Origin: Anthoceros angustus
Taxonomy: Eukaryota > Streptophyta > Anthocerotopsida > Anthocerotales > Anthocerotaceae
Length of the DNA: 64,000 bases
NCBI GenBank assembly: GCA_010909165.1
Contig: VJWM01000106.1
Location: 1-64,000 of the forward strand
Direction: 5' to 3'
Part shown: positions 44,539 to 54,702 of the stretch, one piece after another
Layout: every line of letters begins with the position of its first letter
Numbering within the stretch: position 1 is the first letter of the stretch
Notes under the pieces: model-generated
Databases searched by the model: none
Told to the model about the DNA's origin: nothing
What the model saw: only the letters and a program-made list of their open reading frames with translations
Program-made: the position numbers and the translations under genes

Positions 44539-44667
44539 TCTCGAAGCTGGTGGGCGATTCCACAAGGGACTGATCTATGCGGGAGAGAAGAGACGCTCGG
44601 AGTGTGATAAGCAGCAGGCAGGAGCGATGCGGTTGAGTAGTGCGGATACGAGCTGCCGAGTCCCCTT

Positions 44668-44673
44668 CTTATA
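44668..44673 (-). promoter_or_regulatory. TATA box of secreted-protein gene, copy 2
   Basis: Minus strand TATAAGAAGGGG about 130 bases before the start codon, conserved with copy 1. Confidence 0.5.
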
Positions 44674-44960
44674 CCTGTCCATGGCCAGCCAGCCTAGGCC
44701 TACCTCGGGAGGGATATCCGAACTTGCGTACGATCCGGATTCGGTGTCGGGCATGGACAGGCCTAGCTGGAGACGCCGTGCCGATGACGGCTTCGTTGCT
44801 GATCAAAGTGGTTTTGCCACGCGGCGGCGTCCGTACCAGTTCCACCTACCAAGCAGATATATACCCACAACGTTCAGACTCATTGACGAGGGATCGCTCG
44901 ATTGTACAGGTGGGTGGTGGGTATACCTCGATCCGAGTACTAGCGAAAGTGGCTGATGTT

Positions 44961-45790
44961 GAGAGGATTTGAACGTTCTGAGTCGCTCACGTTTCTAGGC
45001 AGGAAAAGTCTTGCCCAGCTGATCACTAGACACAAGCTTCCTACATTCCAGCGCGAGGACGGCTGGAGTGGTTCTCATGAACATTCAGATGTCACCACCT
45101 GAACTGCTTTTGTGCTGTACGTAGTGCTGTCAGTATGTAATATGGACAGGCCTGTGTGTGGGCGTGTGTGCCTGCGAGTACATATTCCAGGAAGTTTACA
45201 TCTCCAGTGTGGTTATGGTGTTGATACTGTCCGTTGCGTTCGCAGTCTCTTCGTGCCGTTGTGTGCGAGATCGTTTCAACTACGCTTAGTGTTTATAAGC
45301 GCATCGTATTCAAACCAGAGGTACATGGTCATTTTGGAACTGGTTGAGATCATCAGTGCCAGTACCGTCTACAGTATGATCGAGGCGGCCCCCCCGCCCT
45401 GCATGACACTTGTTCCGCATGTTTGTGATGACATCACCATGCGGCCTTGACAGGCCCTGGGAATTCACTTGGAGCGGAGAAACAAAACAATCCCTAGAAA
45501 ATGAAAACCTACCCTCCCCTCGTCAGGATACCTACTCTCCAGAAAACCATTTCTCGAACGGGATTCCAGGACGAGAAAGAGGCTCCCTTCTTCGAAATGA
45601 GGGGAGTCCAAATGGCTAAGGCCAAATGGACACACCTTTATAGCATCATGCGCCAAGCATGCATCCAGCGCTTACATGGTGTGCAAGTTGCCATGTACGA
45701 GAAAGAGGCTCCCTCCTCGAAACGAGAGGTCTGTCCAAATGGCTTAGGGACTTCGGTACTTAACATTTGTACCATGGTGTGCCCAAGCTA
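44961..45790 (+). other. Intergenic; short duplicated block
   Basis: 45575-45625 and 45698-45748 are related (cgagaaagaggctcccttcttcgaaatgagg / cgagaaagaggctccctcctcgaaacgag, then gtccaaatggct). A 112-codon plus frame at 45112-45450 is Cys- and Val-rich without domain; I do not call it. Confidence 0.45.
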
Positions 45791-45791
45791 C

Positions 45792-45895
45792 TTGCACCAA
45801 GGGCATCCACTCCCTCTAGGCACCCTTGCACCAAGGGCATCCACTCCCTCTAGGCACCCTTGCACCAAGGGCATCCACTCCCTCCAGGCATCCTC
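45792..45895 (+). repeat. 34-bp tandem repeat, three units
   Basis: ttgcaccaagggcatccact plus ccctctaggcaccc repeats with exact 34-base period at 45792, 45826 and 45860. Two single, diverged copies with their flanks (taccatggtgtgcctaggg) lie at 46115-46175 and 46185-46250. Confidence 0.9.
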
Positions 45896-46412
45896 ACCTG
45901 AGTACCAATCTAAGCGCTGAATGTTTAACAACGACGTTTGTGTGTCCATTTGAAGAAAAAAAAAGATTTGGCCAACCTTAGCCATTTCAACACACGTTTT
46001 CCACCATTTGGCGTAAGCCATCATGCAGGTTTCATCGAGAGAATAGAAGAAGAATTTTATGTAAGTCCACTAAGGATGGATTTCCGTCATGGGACTTGGT
46101 ACTTAACAACTTGTACCATGGTGTGCCTAGGGTACTTGCACCAAGGGCATCCACTCCCTTTAAGCACCCCATCTAAGTACCGATGGTGTGCCTAAGCTAC
46201 TTGCACCAAGGGCATTCACTCCCTTTCAGTTCCCCATCTAAGTACCGATCTAAGCACAGGATGCTTAATCATGAAGTTCTTATAAAGTCACAATTTCTTA
46301 TAAATGTGTGTCACGAAGTTCTTATAAATGTGTGTCCATTTGGCAGGAAAAGGCATAATCATTTTTTTAATCATTTATGATTAATTTTGCTCCAGTCGTG
46401 CCTGCCAAAAAG

Positions 46413-46475
46413 GCATTGGTGGTCTAGTGGTAGAATAGTCCCGCTAGACCCACAGGATTTCGGGCTCAACAGGTT
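46413..46475 (+). other. tRNA-Gly-derived 5' half
   Basis: gcattggtggtctagtgg then tagaatagtcccgc matches the first half of plant tRNA-Gly (A box tggtctagtgg). The T-arm is degenerate (gatttcgggctcaac). It abuts the 5' end of the LINE. Confidence 0.5.
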
Positions 46476-46489
46476 TTCTAATGACACCC

Positions 46490-46710
46490 ATGATGTCAAC
46501 GCCTATGGCTTTGCCTTATCATAGCTTGCTGAGGCTCACAATCTCCTCATCTTCAATGGTCTACGCTGGCCGGACAGTTGCAAAAATTCCTTCTTTTCCG
46601 ACGACGGTCATATTTCTAGCAGGTTGGATTATATTACTGCTCAACTTCTTTCGCGCATCTCTAACCTACGGACTAATGACGATGTCCGCATTGAATCTGA
46701 CCATGCGGCT
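46490..46710 (+). pseudogene. LINE endonuclease C-terminal part
   Basis: GFALS, then a stop, then LAEAHNLLIFNGLRW; in the next frame MDYITAQLLSRISNLRTNDD and VRIESDHAA. The SDHA box is the last catalytic motif of AP-type endonucleases that nick target DNA. Confidence 0.6.
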
Positions 46711-47321
46711 GATTGCTTTCAAATTTGTGCCTTGCCTCCCTCTGCACCTCCCTCTCCCCCACTCTCTATCACCACCCGCTTCCGCCTTTCCCATGTACAA
46801 GCCTCTCAATATTCCTGCTTGCTCAAAGCCTCCCTTGCCTCCATTCTACAGGACCTTCCCTCTCTATGGCCTCCGCCTCTTCCTCGGCTATTCTTTCCTC
46901 TGCCAGGTCTACCTTTCCATTCAAATTCAACCTCCTTGCATTCCACAAACATACTGCTCCCTGCCACCCCTGGTTTGATGCCGATTGTAAACGCATGCGC
47001 TCCCAATTGCACCAGACCCTCCGCCAACTCCAACTTCCACCCTGGTCTCGCCACTCTCCTCTCTAGAAAGCTACTATAAAGCCTTACAAGACCTTTCTCT
47101 CCATGGAAATGGCTCAGCTCTTCCAAACCGAACACAACCGTCTCAGCTCCCTCTTGTAGACGTCTCATAGTGGCTCCGCCTTCTGGAAGGAATTCCACTC
47201 TAGGTCCCCCGTTCTCCTCAAAGCTAATCCCGAACTTCTTTCCTTTGTTGATGGACTTTACCATATCCCCTCTACTATCCCCGCTCCTAAGTCCTCTGAT
47301 CCTGGTCTAAGGTTTTTTTCG

Positions 47322-48389
47322 CCAGATCTCGTGGCCAGAGCCATAAAGAAGCTTCGGAGCGGGACTGCTATGGATCCTGCTGGCATCCCTACAGACCTCT
47401 TTCGTTATGTTGACCTTGTCTCACTCTCGTCTCACCTTGCTTCCCTTTTCAATGATGCTCTCCCCCATGGATTTCCGGATAGCTGCTGTGAGAATGATAT
47501 TCATTCAATTTTGAAGGCTGGTGACCCTTACCTCTCTTTTAACTATCACTTTATTACTGTGGAGTCTATTTATGCCAAGATTCATCGCTCTTGTCTGGAG
47601 ATTCTCACCACTTCTTGGGCTAAGGAGGCTAAGGTGCATGCTCGGGGTCAGGCTAGTTTTCGCCCTCACCGGATTACTATGGACAACATCTTTACTCTCA
47701 GGGCTATTGTTGACGAGGCGTAGTCTCTAAAGAAACATGTCTATCGTTGTTTTGTGGATTTCAAGAGAGCCTTCAACTCTGTGCCTTGGGACAAGCTCTT
47801 TGACATGTTGAAGTCTTTGAGGATGCCTCCACACCTCTGGCATGTTGCTACTCTTTTGTATTCTCGTGTCTTTGCTCGTATCCAGACTCCCCCTGGCTTA
47901 GCTGCTCACCACATTCCCATCCAGCTTGGCGTGAGAGAAGATGACCCATTATCTCCTAATCTCTTTGGTTTCTACACTGATGGACTGGAGGAGTGGCTTC
48001 TTGCAACAGGTGACTGTGGAGCCCGTTTGTTCCTTAACAGTATTCCGATCCTACTCTATGCTGATGATATTGTCCTTTTCTCCTACACCAGTGAAGGTTT
48101 GCAATGGCAACTTGATGTACTCTCTGACATTTGCATTGCCAAGGGTCTTTCTATTTATCTTCACAAGCCGAAGATCATGAGGTTCAAATCTAGGGACTAC
48201 AATGGCATGGGTAAATTCTACTATCAAGGAGAGGAGGTGGAAATGGTCCACTCTTATAATTACCTTGGAGTCACGATTTTCGACCCCAAGTTTAATTGGA
48301 CTGCTTCTGCTTCCTCTTGTGCTACTCACGGTATCGTCTCGGCATGCGCTCTTAGACGCTCCTTCACCATTAGGAAAAATAGCCTTTGA
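47322..48389 (+). pseudogene. LINE reverse transcriptase
   Basis: The 47331-47723 frame has IKKLRSGTAMDPAGIPTDLF and QASFRPHRITMDNIFTLRAI, the RT start region. After a TAG at 47721 the same frame goes on as CFVDFKRAFNSVPWDKLF, and the long frame to 48389 has YSRVFARIQT, LGVREDDPLSPNLFGFYTDG and the active site YADD at 48057-48068 (LLYADDIVLFSYT), then KPKIMRF and NYLGVTI. One internal stop and one shift near 47530 break it; the catalytic residues are intact. A GVRQGD-type motif reads GVREDD. Confidence 0.85.
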
Positions 48390-48390
48390 C

Positions 48391-49062
48391 AATGGACTTT
48401 ACAACAGCATTACAATGACTATTGTAGGATGACTGTTGTAAACACCCCTTAGTAATTTGCGATGTAATTTCTCAAAGTGTATATACTAGATGTATATATT
48501 CCTACGTACGGTATAAAATTATTTTATACAATCGTATTATATAAGCTAACCATAATCATTATACTCAGGTTAGGTAACCACAGTATATTGCCTATGGTAT
48601 TATAACTGCGGTTCTATTCACCACAGTTAAATACTTTAGTTAATAATTTAGGGTTTATTAACCAGTATAAATTCTGTTGTAAATGGTTTGTATCGTTGTG
48701 AATATTTCCCTCCAAAAAAATTCAAATCGTTGTAAATATTCTCCCCAAAAAAATTCAAACCATTATAATGATTTCCATCGTTGTAAATATTTCCCCCAAA
48801 AATTCAAACCGTTGTAAACCTTTTCCGGCCAAAAAATTCAATCTGTTGTAAACGTTTTCCCGCCAAAAAATTCAAACCGTTGTAAACCTTTTCCCGCAAA
48901 AAAAATCAAACCCTTATAAAAGCTATCGTTGTAAAATAACAATATAAGTTACTCAAATACTACCTACAAGACTAAACAAGGGTAGGGATACTGCGGAGTC
49001 ATACTGTGAACATTTTCAAAGATGGATACATTTGCCCATTCTGTTGCAACAACACGGCCAAA
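48391..49062 (+). other. AT-rich CACTA-related spacer, no gene
   Basis: Begins tttacaacagcattacaatg, resembling CACTA subterminal motifs. 48683-48915 is a separate minisatellite (see next). No frame of interest. Confidence 0.5.
48683..48915 (+). repeat. Minisatellite, about 37-bp units
   Basis: Seven imperfect units of cgttgtaaatatttccccc plus caaaaaattcaaac. A further unit occurs inside the CACTA copy at 49147-49185. Confidence 0.85.
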
Positions 49063-49257
49063 TATTACAAGAATCGCAGGTGTTTTACAACGCATTTTAC
49101 AACGTAATTTACAACCTCACGTTGTTAGCGTGAGTCGCCGTTACACGCTTGTAAACCTTTTCCGCCAAAAATTCAAATCGTTGTAAAATTGTTGACGTGG
49201 CAGGCAAGATTGCCACGTCATCAAGTTGTTGATGTGGCCGCCACGTCAGCTTAACTA

Positions 49258-49910
49258 TGGCACCCAAATAACGCCTAACAACGGCGCCCAATGCCTAATT
49301 AACGCCCAACAATGGTGCCCAAATAACGCCCAATAATAATGGCGCCCAATGCCCAACACTGGCACCCAACGCCCGACAATGGCTGGCCACACAATGGTGC
49401 CCAAATAACGCCCAATAATAATGGTGCTCAACGCCCAACTATAGCGCCCAACCAAATAATGCCCAACAATGGCGCCCAACACCCAAAAATGCCGCCCAAC
49501 ACCCAACAATGGCGCCTAACGTCCAACTATGGCGCCCAATTAACGCCTAATAATGGTGCCCAACACCCAACAATGGTGCCCAATTAACGCCCAACAATGG
49601 CGCCCAAATTAACGTCCAACAATGGTGCCCAATTAATGCCCAACAATGGCGCCCAATTAATGCCCAACAATGGCGCCCAATTAACGCCTAACAATGGTGC
49701 TCAATTAATGCCCAACAATGGCGCCCAATTAACGCCTAACAATGGTACCCAATTAACGCCTAATAATGGTGCCCAATGCCCAACAATGGCACCCAATTAA
49801 CGCTTAACAGTGGTGCCCAACGCCCAACAATGGCACCCAATTAACGCCTAACAATGGTGCCCAATGCCCAACAATGGCGCCCTATGCACGACAATGGCTG
49901 GCCATACGAT
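49258..49910 (-). repeat. GGCGCC minisatellite, inverted copy
   Basis: About 24 units of caacaatggcgcccaattaa and variants; reverse complement of the arrays at 15180, 17505 and 20123. Confidence 0.9.
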
Positions 49911-50221
49911 GGCCGTGAAAGGTGGGGATGTACGAACATGTACCATCGGGGCAGTGCGCACTTGCTTATGGGCATAGAGGTGGTACCTGCTCACAATAAG
50001 AACACTTAAGAAAATGCTAAAGAGCGCCACGACGTACTAGTATTAGCGCACTGGCACCCCCCTCTCAACTTTTTCCCTCTCCATGCCAGACTGTGTGTAA
50101 GGACTGGGATTAATGGAATGCGAGCTGCCGAGTGGCACACCTCCGTACTCTTGAATGGACACCTTCATCATGCCCTCACAAAATAACCCCCACCAAATTT
50201 AAAATGCCCCTCCCCACCTCA

Positions 50222-50830
50222 CATTTTGAAGAAAAATGTTTTACAGCGTAATCTACGACAAGGGAACCGCGTCATCAATCGCTATTGTAAATGGCCTCCA
50301 ATCATATTTTTTGTGATTAATAACAATAATAAAGAGTTAAAAAAAATAAAGAACACATTCTGAGAAAAATATTTTACAACGTAATCTACAACAAGGGAGC
50401 TATGTCATCAATCGCTGTTTTAAATGACCTCCAATCATATTTTTGTGATTAATAATAATAATAATAAAGAGTTAAAAAAATAAAGAACACATTTTGAGAA
50501 AAAAATTTACAACATAATCTACAACAAGGAACTCACATCATCAATCGCTGTTGTAAATGGCCTCCAATCATATTTTGTGATTAATAATAATAATAAAGAG
50601 TTTTGAAGAAATAAAGAACAAATTTTGAGAAAAAGGGTTTTACAACGTAATCTACAACAAGGGAGCCACGTCATCGCATGCTGTTGTAAATGGCTTCCAA
50701 TCATATTTTTGTGATTAGTGATGTTAATAAAGATTTTTAGAAAAATAAAGATCAAATTTTGAAAAAAAGGCTTTTACAACGTAATCTACAACGTGGGAGC
50801 CACGTCATCAATCCGTTGTTGTAAATGAGC
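50222..50830 (-). repeat. CACTA subterminal satellite, inverted copy
   Basis: Five units of about 120-130 bp matching 14160-14880 in reverse complement. Confidence 0.85.
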
Positions 50831-51039
50831 ACCCAAAGAGTGCCACATCATCCAACTAGAAACCCCCCTGGTAAACCGAGTCTTAAAACTTGCCACATCA
50901 GCGAAACTTAAACCAATTTACAACGGAGGTGTTTAGACATTGTAAAGATTGGGAGATTTGCAAAAGGGGTTTTGTAAAACACCCCTCTCCCTAGTAGTGA
51001 AAAAATCAGAAGGCTATTCTAAGAATCTGTGAGACATCC

Positions 51040-51910
51040 ACATCAAGTTCTTGCAAAGAGATAAATAAGCCTAGTGATTCTGTACGAGAAGCTGAGGTGT
51101 CAGCAAAAGTAGCTTGGGAAAGCAACAAGCTACAACTAGCAACAAGCCCCAATCAGCACATGCAATTTATGTGTTACCTTCAAATGCAAAGCATTGAGTC
51201 CACGGTCTCCCATAATTGATGATGTCTTCTCTTCTCATAGCAAGACCTAGAGTTCCCACAGCACTTCAGCAGCCCATCAGCACCCTCGAGTCCAAGCACA
51301 CATCAGCAGCCCATCAAGCCCCACATCGCCCTGCGGCTTCATCCTTGCACCCGGTTGTAGCTGCCTAGCTCGGAAAAAGAAATCAGCAGAGGTATACTGT
51401 AGCCCGTGCCCGTGCCCAACATCCGTCCTGCAATCTGGCCAGCAGATATGGCAGAGCTCGCCTCAAATCAGCTGGAGACGTCCTCGCAAGGGGCTGCAGA
51501 CATTGCAATGTCTTGCACATCTTGCCTGATGTAGACAGGGTGCTTCCCTCCCAGCTCAAGCTGAGCCTACATAATAGCCATGGAAAATCAACAATCACCT
51601 CCATCCTAAAATGCCAGACAATGCAGAGCTCCTTGTAGCCCTTCCAGGGCCACACCATGAGAGGGAGTCCAACAAAGTACCGCTCGTGCCCAGCCATGCA
51701 AGAGCTGCTGCTGAGGCATTGTCGTGCAGCGATGCATCGTCCGCCATCTCCCTAAGCCGCCAAACCCTACCGCCGTGCCGGATGCAACTCCACACCCCTC
51801 CTCCAGGTCCCCGGCTGCCTCCACCGCCGACGCACCGCCCAACACCCAACAATGGCACCCAAAGAGTGCCACATCAAGTTCTTGCAAAGAGATAAATAAG
51901 CCTAGTGATT
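51040..51910 (+). repeat. 40-bp direct repeats around an 0.8-kb segment
   Basis: acatcaagttcttgcaaaga plus gataaataagcctagtgatt occurs at 51040-51079 and 51871-51910. The second copy is preceded by a fused minisatellite unit and CACTA end sequence (aatggcacccaaagagtgccacatc), also found at 50827-50847. The segment between (51080-51870) has Ala/Pro-rich frames on both strands with no domain. Confidence 0.8.
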
Positions 51911-52503
51911 AAAAGGAGGAGCGTTTGATTTGAAAGTTTAATAAAAACAATGAAAGATCATGGATTATATGTAAACGAGTTAGTGGAGTGGTAGAGTTAC
52001 GATTGTACAAGTTCTGTTCAATGGTGGTTTTTCCATCCCAATGGACATAAATAAAGTTGTTGTTGTTGTTGTTAGGGTCGCGCACACGAGGAAGGGAGAT
52101 CGAATCCCCTCTCCTCCGAGGGATTTTGCGATTTTGGAAGCCTTTGTCCAAGCGAGCATTTGTGCACCTTATGTCATTTATTTAAGTGTCATTTACTACT
52201 TGTTTTACCTTGTAGAACAAGCACAGCACCACCTCTATGTCTTTATTTTTTCACTACGATACTACGTCTCAGTCCTTATTTTTTTACTATGGTGAATAAG
52301 CCCGACATCACTTCACGTCTGCTTTATTTTTTCACTATGGTACTATCTCTCTGTCCTTATTTTTTTACTATGGTGAATAAGCCCAGCACCACTTCACATC
52401 CACAAGTGCGGCCCATCCGTCAATGGATTTCCATGACAATAAGATGGTTGTCGGGACTAGTGCACAAGGAAAATGACTTGTTTTAGAAGGAATAAGTACA
52501 TTC
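51911..52503 (+). other. Intergenic with SINE-like tail and short tandem repeat
   Basis: gttgttgttgttgtt at about 52059-52073 and a B-box-like gatcgaatccc at 52098 suggest SINE remains. 52225-52400 holds two units of an 82-bp repeat (ttatttttttactatggtgaataagccc). Confidence 0.5.
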
Positions 52504-52806
52504 TGTTAGTGGTTCCATGTCACGTCTCCGATCCTAAGACTGCTTGACGTGAACTCTAGTTGGGCACGAGAATGGCTGCATTTACAGACGTGTCTTGGTC
52601 TCTTGTACATGGAGCGGGGTTCTGCCAAGAATCCCATTTCAACTACTTAATTACCCTCTAGTTAATGTCGAAGCCTGCGTATCCTACGCCGTTTCAGAAT
52701 GTCCACGTTTTTGACCTAGGAAGGAGGTGGTACCTGAAGCTATCTTCGCCTTAGCACTCTCGCCGGGAATGCATGGCTGGTGAAATGCCATGGGTCACTT
52801 GTGACA
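52504..52806 (-). repeat. Gypsy 3' LTR (303 bp)
   Basis: On the minus strand it runs TGTCACAAGTGACCC...CACTAACA and is preceded by a polypurine tract. TG...CA ends. No partner LTR is in the window. Confidence 0.65.
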
Positions 52807-52823
52807 TTCTCCCCCACTTGAGC
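52807..52823 (-). promoter_or_regulatory. Gypsy polypurine tract
   Basis: Minus strand GCTCAAGTGGGGGAGAA directly before TGTCAC. Confidence 0.7.
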
Positions 52824-52904
52824 GGGCTTGGTCCTCCAGGCCATCGATCAGTGTCCGAAGTTGTGGAAATCGGTGGCAGACTGTGGCGGGTTCCCAAGTA
52901 GCCG

Positions 52905-53252
52905 TCAGGCCTGCCCACTCCCGAGCGACTGTGTCAGTCCACGAGGTGCGGAGCTGACGCGTACGTGTCTGAAGGATGCGGATGGGTTCGTGGATGGCAG
53001 GAGGTGTTGGGGGGGTAGATGACCGGGAGGGGTGGGGAAGCGTGAGGGCAAGGGTGGTACCAAGTCAGGGCATCTCAAGATGACCGGTTTGAGGAGAGAA
53101 ACATGGAATGTGTGGCAGATGCGCCAGCCTTCAAGGAGGTCTAATTGATAGGCGACGGGATTCATCTGTTTGGAAACTGAGAAAGGACCTGCGTACCTAT
53201 AGGCAAGCTTGTCCTTCGACTGGATTAAGCTGGGATATCGGTGAGGTTTCAT
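52905..53252 (-). pseudogene. Gypsy integrase C-terminal domain, second element
   Basis: The 115-codon frame reads KLAYRYAGPFSVSKQMNPVA then YQLDLLEGWRICHTFHVSLL and KPV, the GPY/F module at the end of Ty3/gypsy integrases (GPF..., AY.L.LP..WRIH..FHVSLLKP). A Pro-rich tail follows where a chromodomain might lie but none is visible. The sequence upstream (53253-53350) is decayed. Confidence 0.85.
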
Positions 53253-53259
53253 GCGTAAC

Positions 53260-54270
53260 TGTGGCGCGACTTTTCGCTCACGGCCAACCGGGAGCGGACG
53301 ATCCCGTGTCGTTGTAGTAAGGGGTCCGTTCCCAAGAGAATGACGGGCTCCGTTTGTCGCGTATCAATCGTTTCTGACCGTTTCGGACTCCAAGACATAC
53401 GTTTATCGTTTCCGCTACTACCTACTTGTGATGTCCACCGAACAGGCTCGGTGAGGCCAAAGGTTTAAGGACTCGTTCGCGTCCGTATCATTCCAGTCCG
53501 TCCCTCGTACTCCTAGTCCGTCCCTCTTACCACTCTCGCTACACTCATCTAAAATCACTCACGCCAACATCTCCACATCTTTCGCAACACTCAACGTTTG
53601 GAAAAATCGGTCTGTGGGTCCGGACCTCCTCCGTCGTTCACCGGGCCTCTCCGTCCGCGCCTACTTCTCCCGAGTTCCTCCGGCCACGCCCGGTCCACCC
53701 GACGTCGGTTCGCCGCTCTGGACGAGCAAGGGTCCCCGGTCGTTCGTCCCTGCACACACCACCACACGTTAGGGTCCGTCACCAGGACCTGGATCAGTCT
53801 CTCCGGAGCTGTCGTGCCTGCTCAGTGACTCAGGACTCACGTTAGCAAGAAGACGCACAAGGGTCTGCAAGGAAACGCGGCATCAACACCAAGAGAAAGA
53901 TACTTTACTAGAGCAGCCTCAGCCCTCTTATACTACGCCCAAGGTCGGCATCTTTATTACACTCCTATTACGAGCCAGGCTACAGGCCCTACCGCCGCCT
54001 ACTATCTCCCTTATTCCGCCTATCTATGCTGGCTGGTGGGATTGCTCTGGTTCCCGGGCGGCCCAAGCCCTAGCCCCGAACCGGGCGCCCCAATCGGATG
54101 ATCCACAAGGCCACTACCCTCCCGAGACTCTGTCAGCTGAGCTACGGCGTGGCTCGACAACGGCGGCCACCACTAAGTCCTCCTCCCCATCCTCTCTTGT
54201 CTCATTGGCGGGTCCTTGTCACGTGGCCCTCAGAATGGCCTGTGGTCCAGTGATTGGTGACTCCTTCGCC
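53260..54270 (-). other. Probable LTR/leader sequence of another element; no gene
   Basis: A minus-strand TATA box (gTATAAGAGGG at 53925-53933) with a pyrimidine-rich leader and repeated gtccgtccctc (53497, 53517) fit LTR sequence. Short Arg/Ser/Pro-rich frames without domains. Confidence 0.35.
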
Positions 54271-54276
54271 TCGAGT

Positions 54277-54535
54277 CCGGACCTCGGGGTCCGGACCTCG
54301 TGGTCCGGACCTCGGGTCCGGACCTCTAGGTCCGGTCTTCTGAGGTCCAAACCTCTGGGTCCGGTCTTCTTTCTGGAGTCCGGACCTCAGGGTCCGGACT
54401 CGCCTCTGGGGTCCGGTCTTCTAGGTCCGGTCTTCCAGGTCCGGTCTTCCCTCTGGAGTTCGGACCTCAGGGTCCGGACCTCGGGTCCGGACCTCGGGTC
54501 CGGACCTCGGGGTCCAAACCTCCGGGTCCGCCCCT
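54277..54535 (+). repeat. Tandem array of palindromic GGTCCGGACC
   Basis: About 18 units of 11-14 bases based on ggtccggacctc or ggtccggtcttc. GGTCCGGACC is a perfect palindrome. Variants ggtccaaacctc also occur. The frames read Ser/Gly/Pro repeats and are not called as a gene. Confidence 0.9.
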
Positions 54536-54702
54536 CGCCCACCGGGCCCTCCCTTTGGTCTAGGTTTCCCGGACCCGCCCCTTCTACAGCCTCCCCAGGG
54601 CCCTCCTCCCTTCCTTCCGGTGGTGGGTGCAGTGCTTACCTCAAGCAGCTGCCTTCCGCCCCGCTCCTCAATGCTCCCTCGCCCGCTGTGGTAAACAGCC
54701 TC

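Larger units (their letters stand above)
43690..44960 (-). repeat. Segmental duplication, copy 2
   Basis: Partner of 34640-35910, same orientation about 9 kb away. Both have aattcacgcccttgga and gaggtatgtgcaagaccacg downstream of the gene. Confidence 0.85.
46476..48390 (+). mobile_element. LINE (non-LTR retrotransposon), 5'-truncated and broken
   Basis: Begins inside the AP-endonuclease domain (LAEAHNLLIFNGLRW at about 46530-46575; SRLDYITAQLLSRI near 46620 followed by SDHAA) and continues into reverse transcriptase. It ends at 48390 where CACTA-type sequence starts, without poly(A) or zinc knuckle, so the 3' part is lost. Typical LINE insertion explains the 5' truncation. Open frames fit one ORF2 with stops or shifts near 46500, 46770, 47160, 47530 and 47720. 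Confidence 0.8.
49063..50999 (-). mobile_element. Compact non-autonomous CACTA element (1.94 kb)
   Basis: Inverted relative of 14001-19284. Its right end is CCCTAGTAGTG (complement CACTACTAGGG); its left end reads TATTACAAGAATCGCAGG, i.e. the CACTACAAGAATCGCAGG end with two C-to-T changes. A 3-bp AAA on each side could be the target duplication. Interior: minus-strand order is terminal repeat, 120-bp subterminal array, conserved tcccggcccttacac-like block, minisatellite, second terminal array. No coding sequence. Confidence 0.75.
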
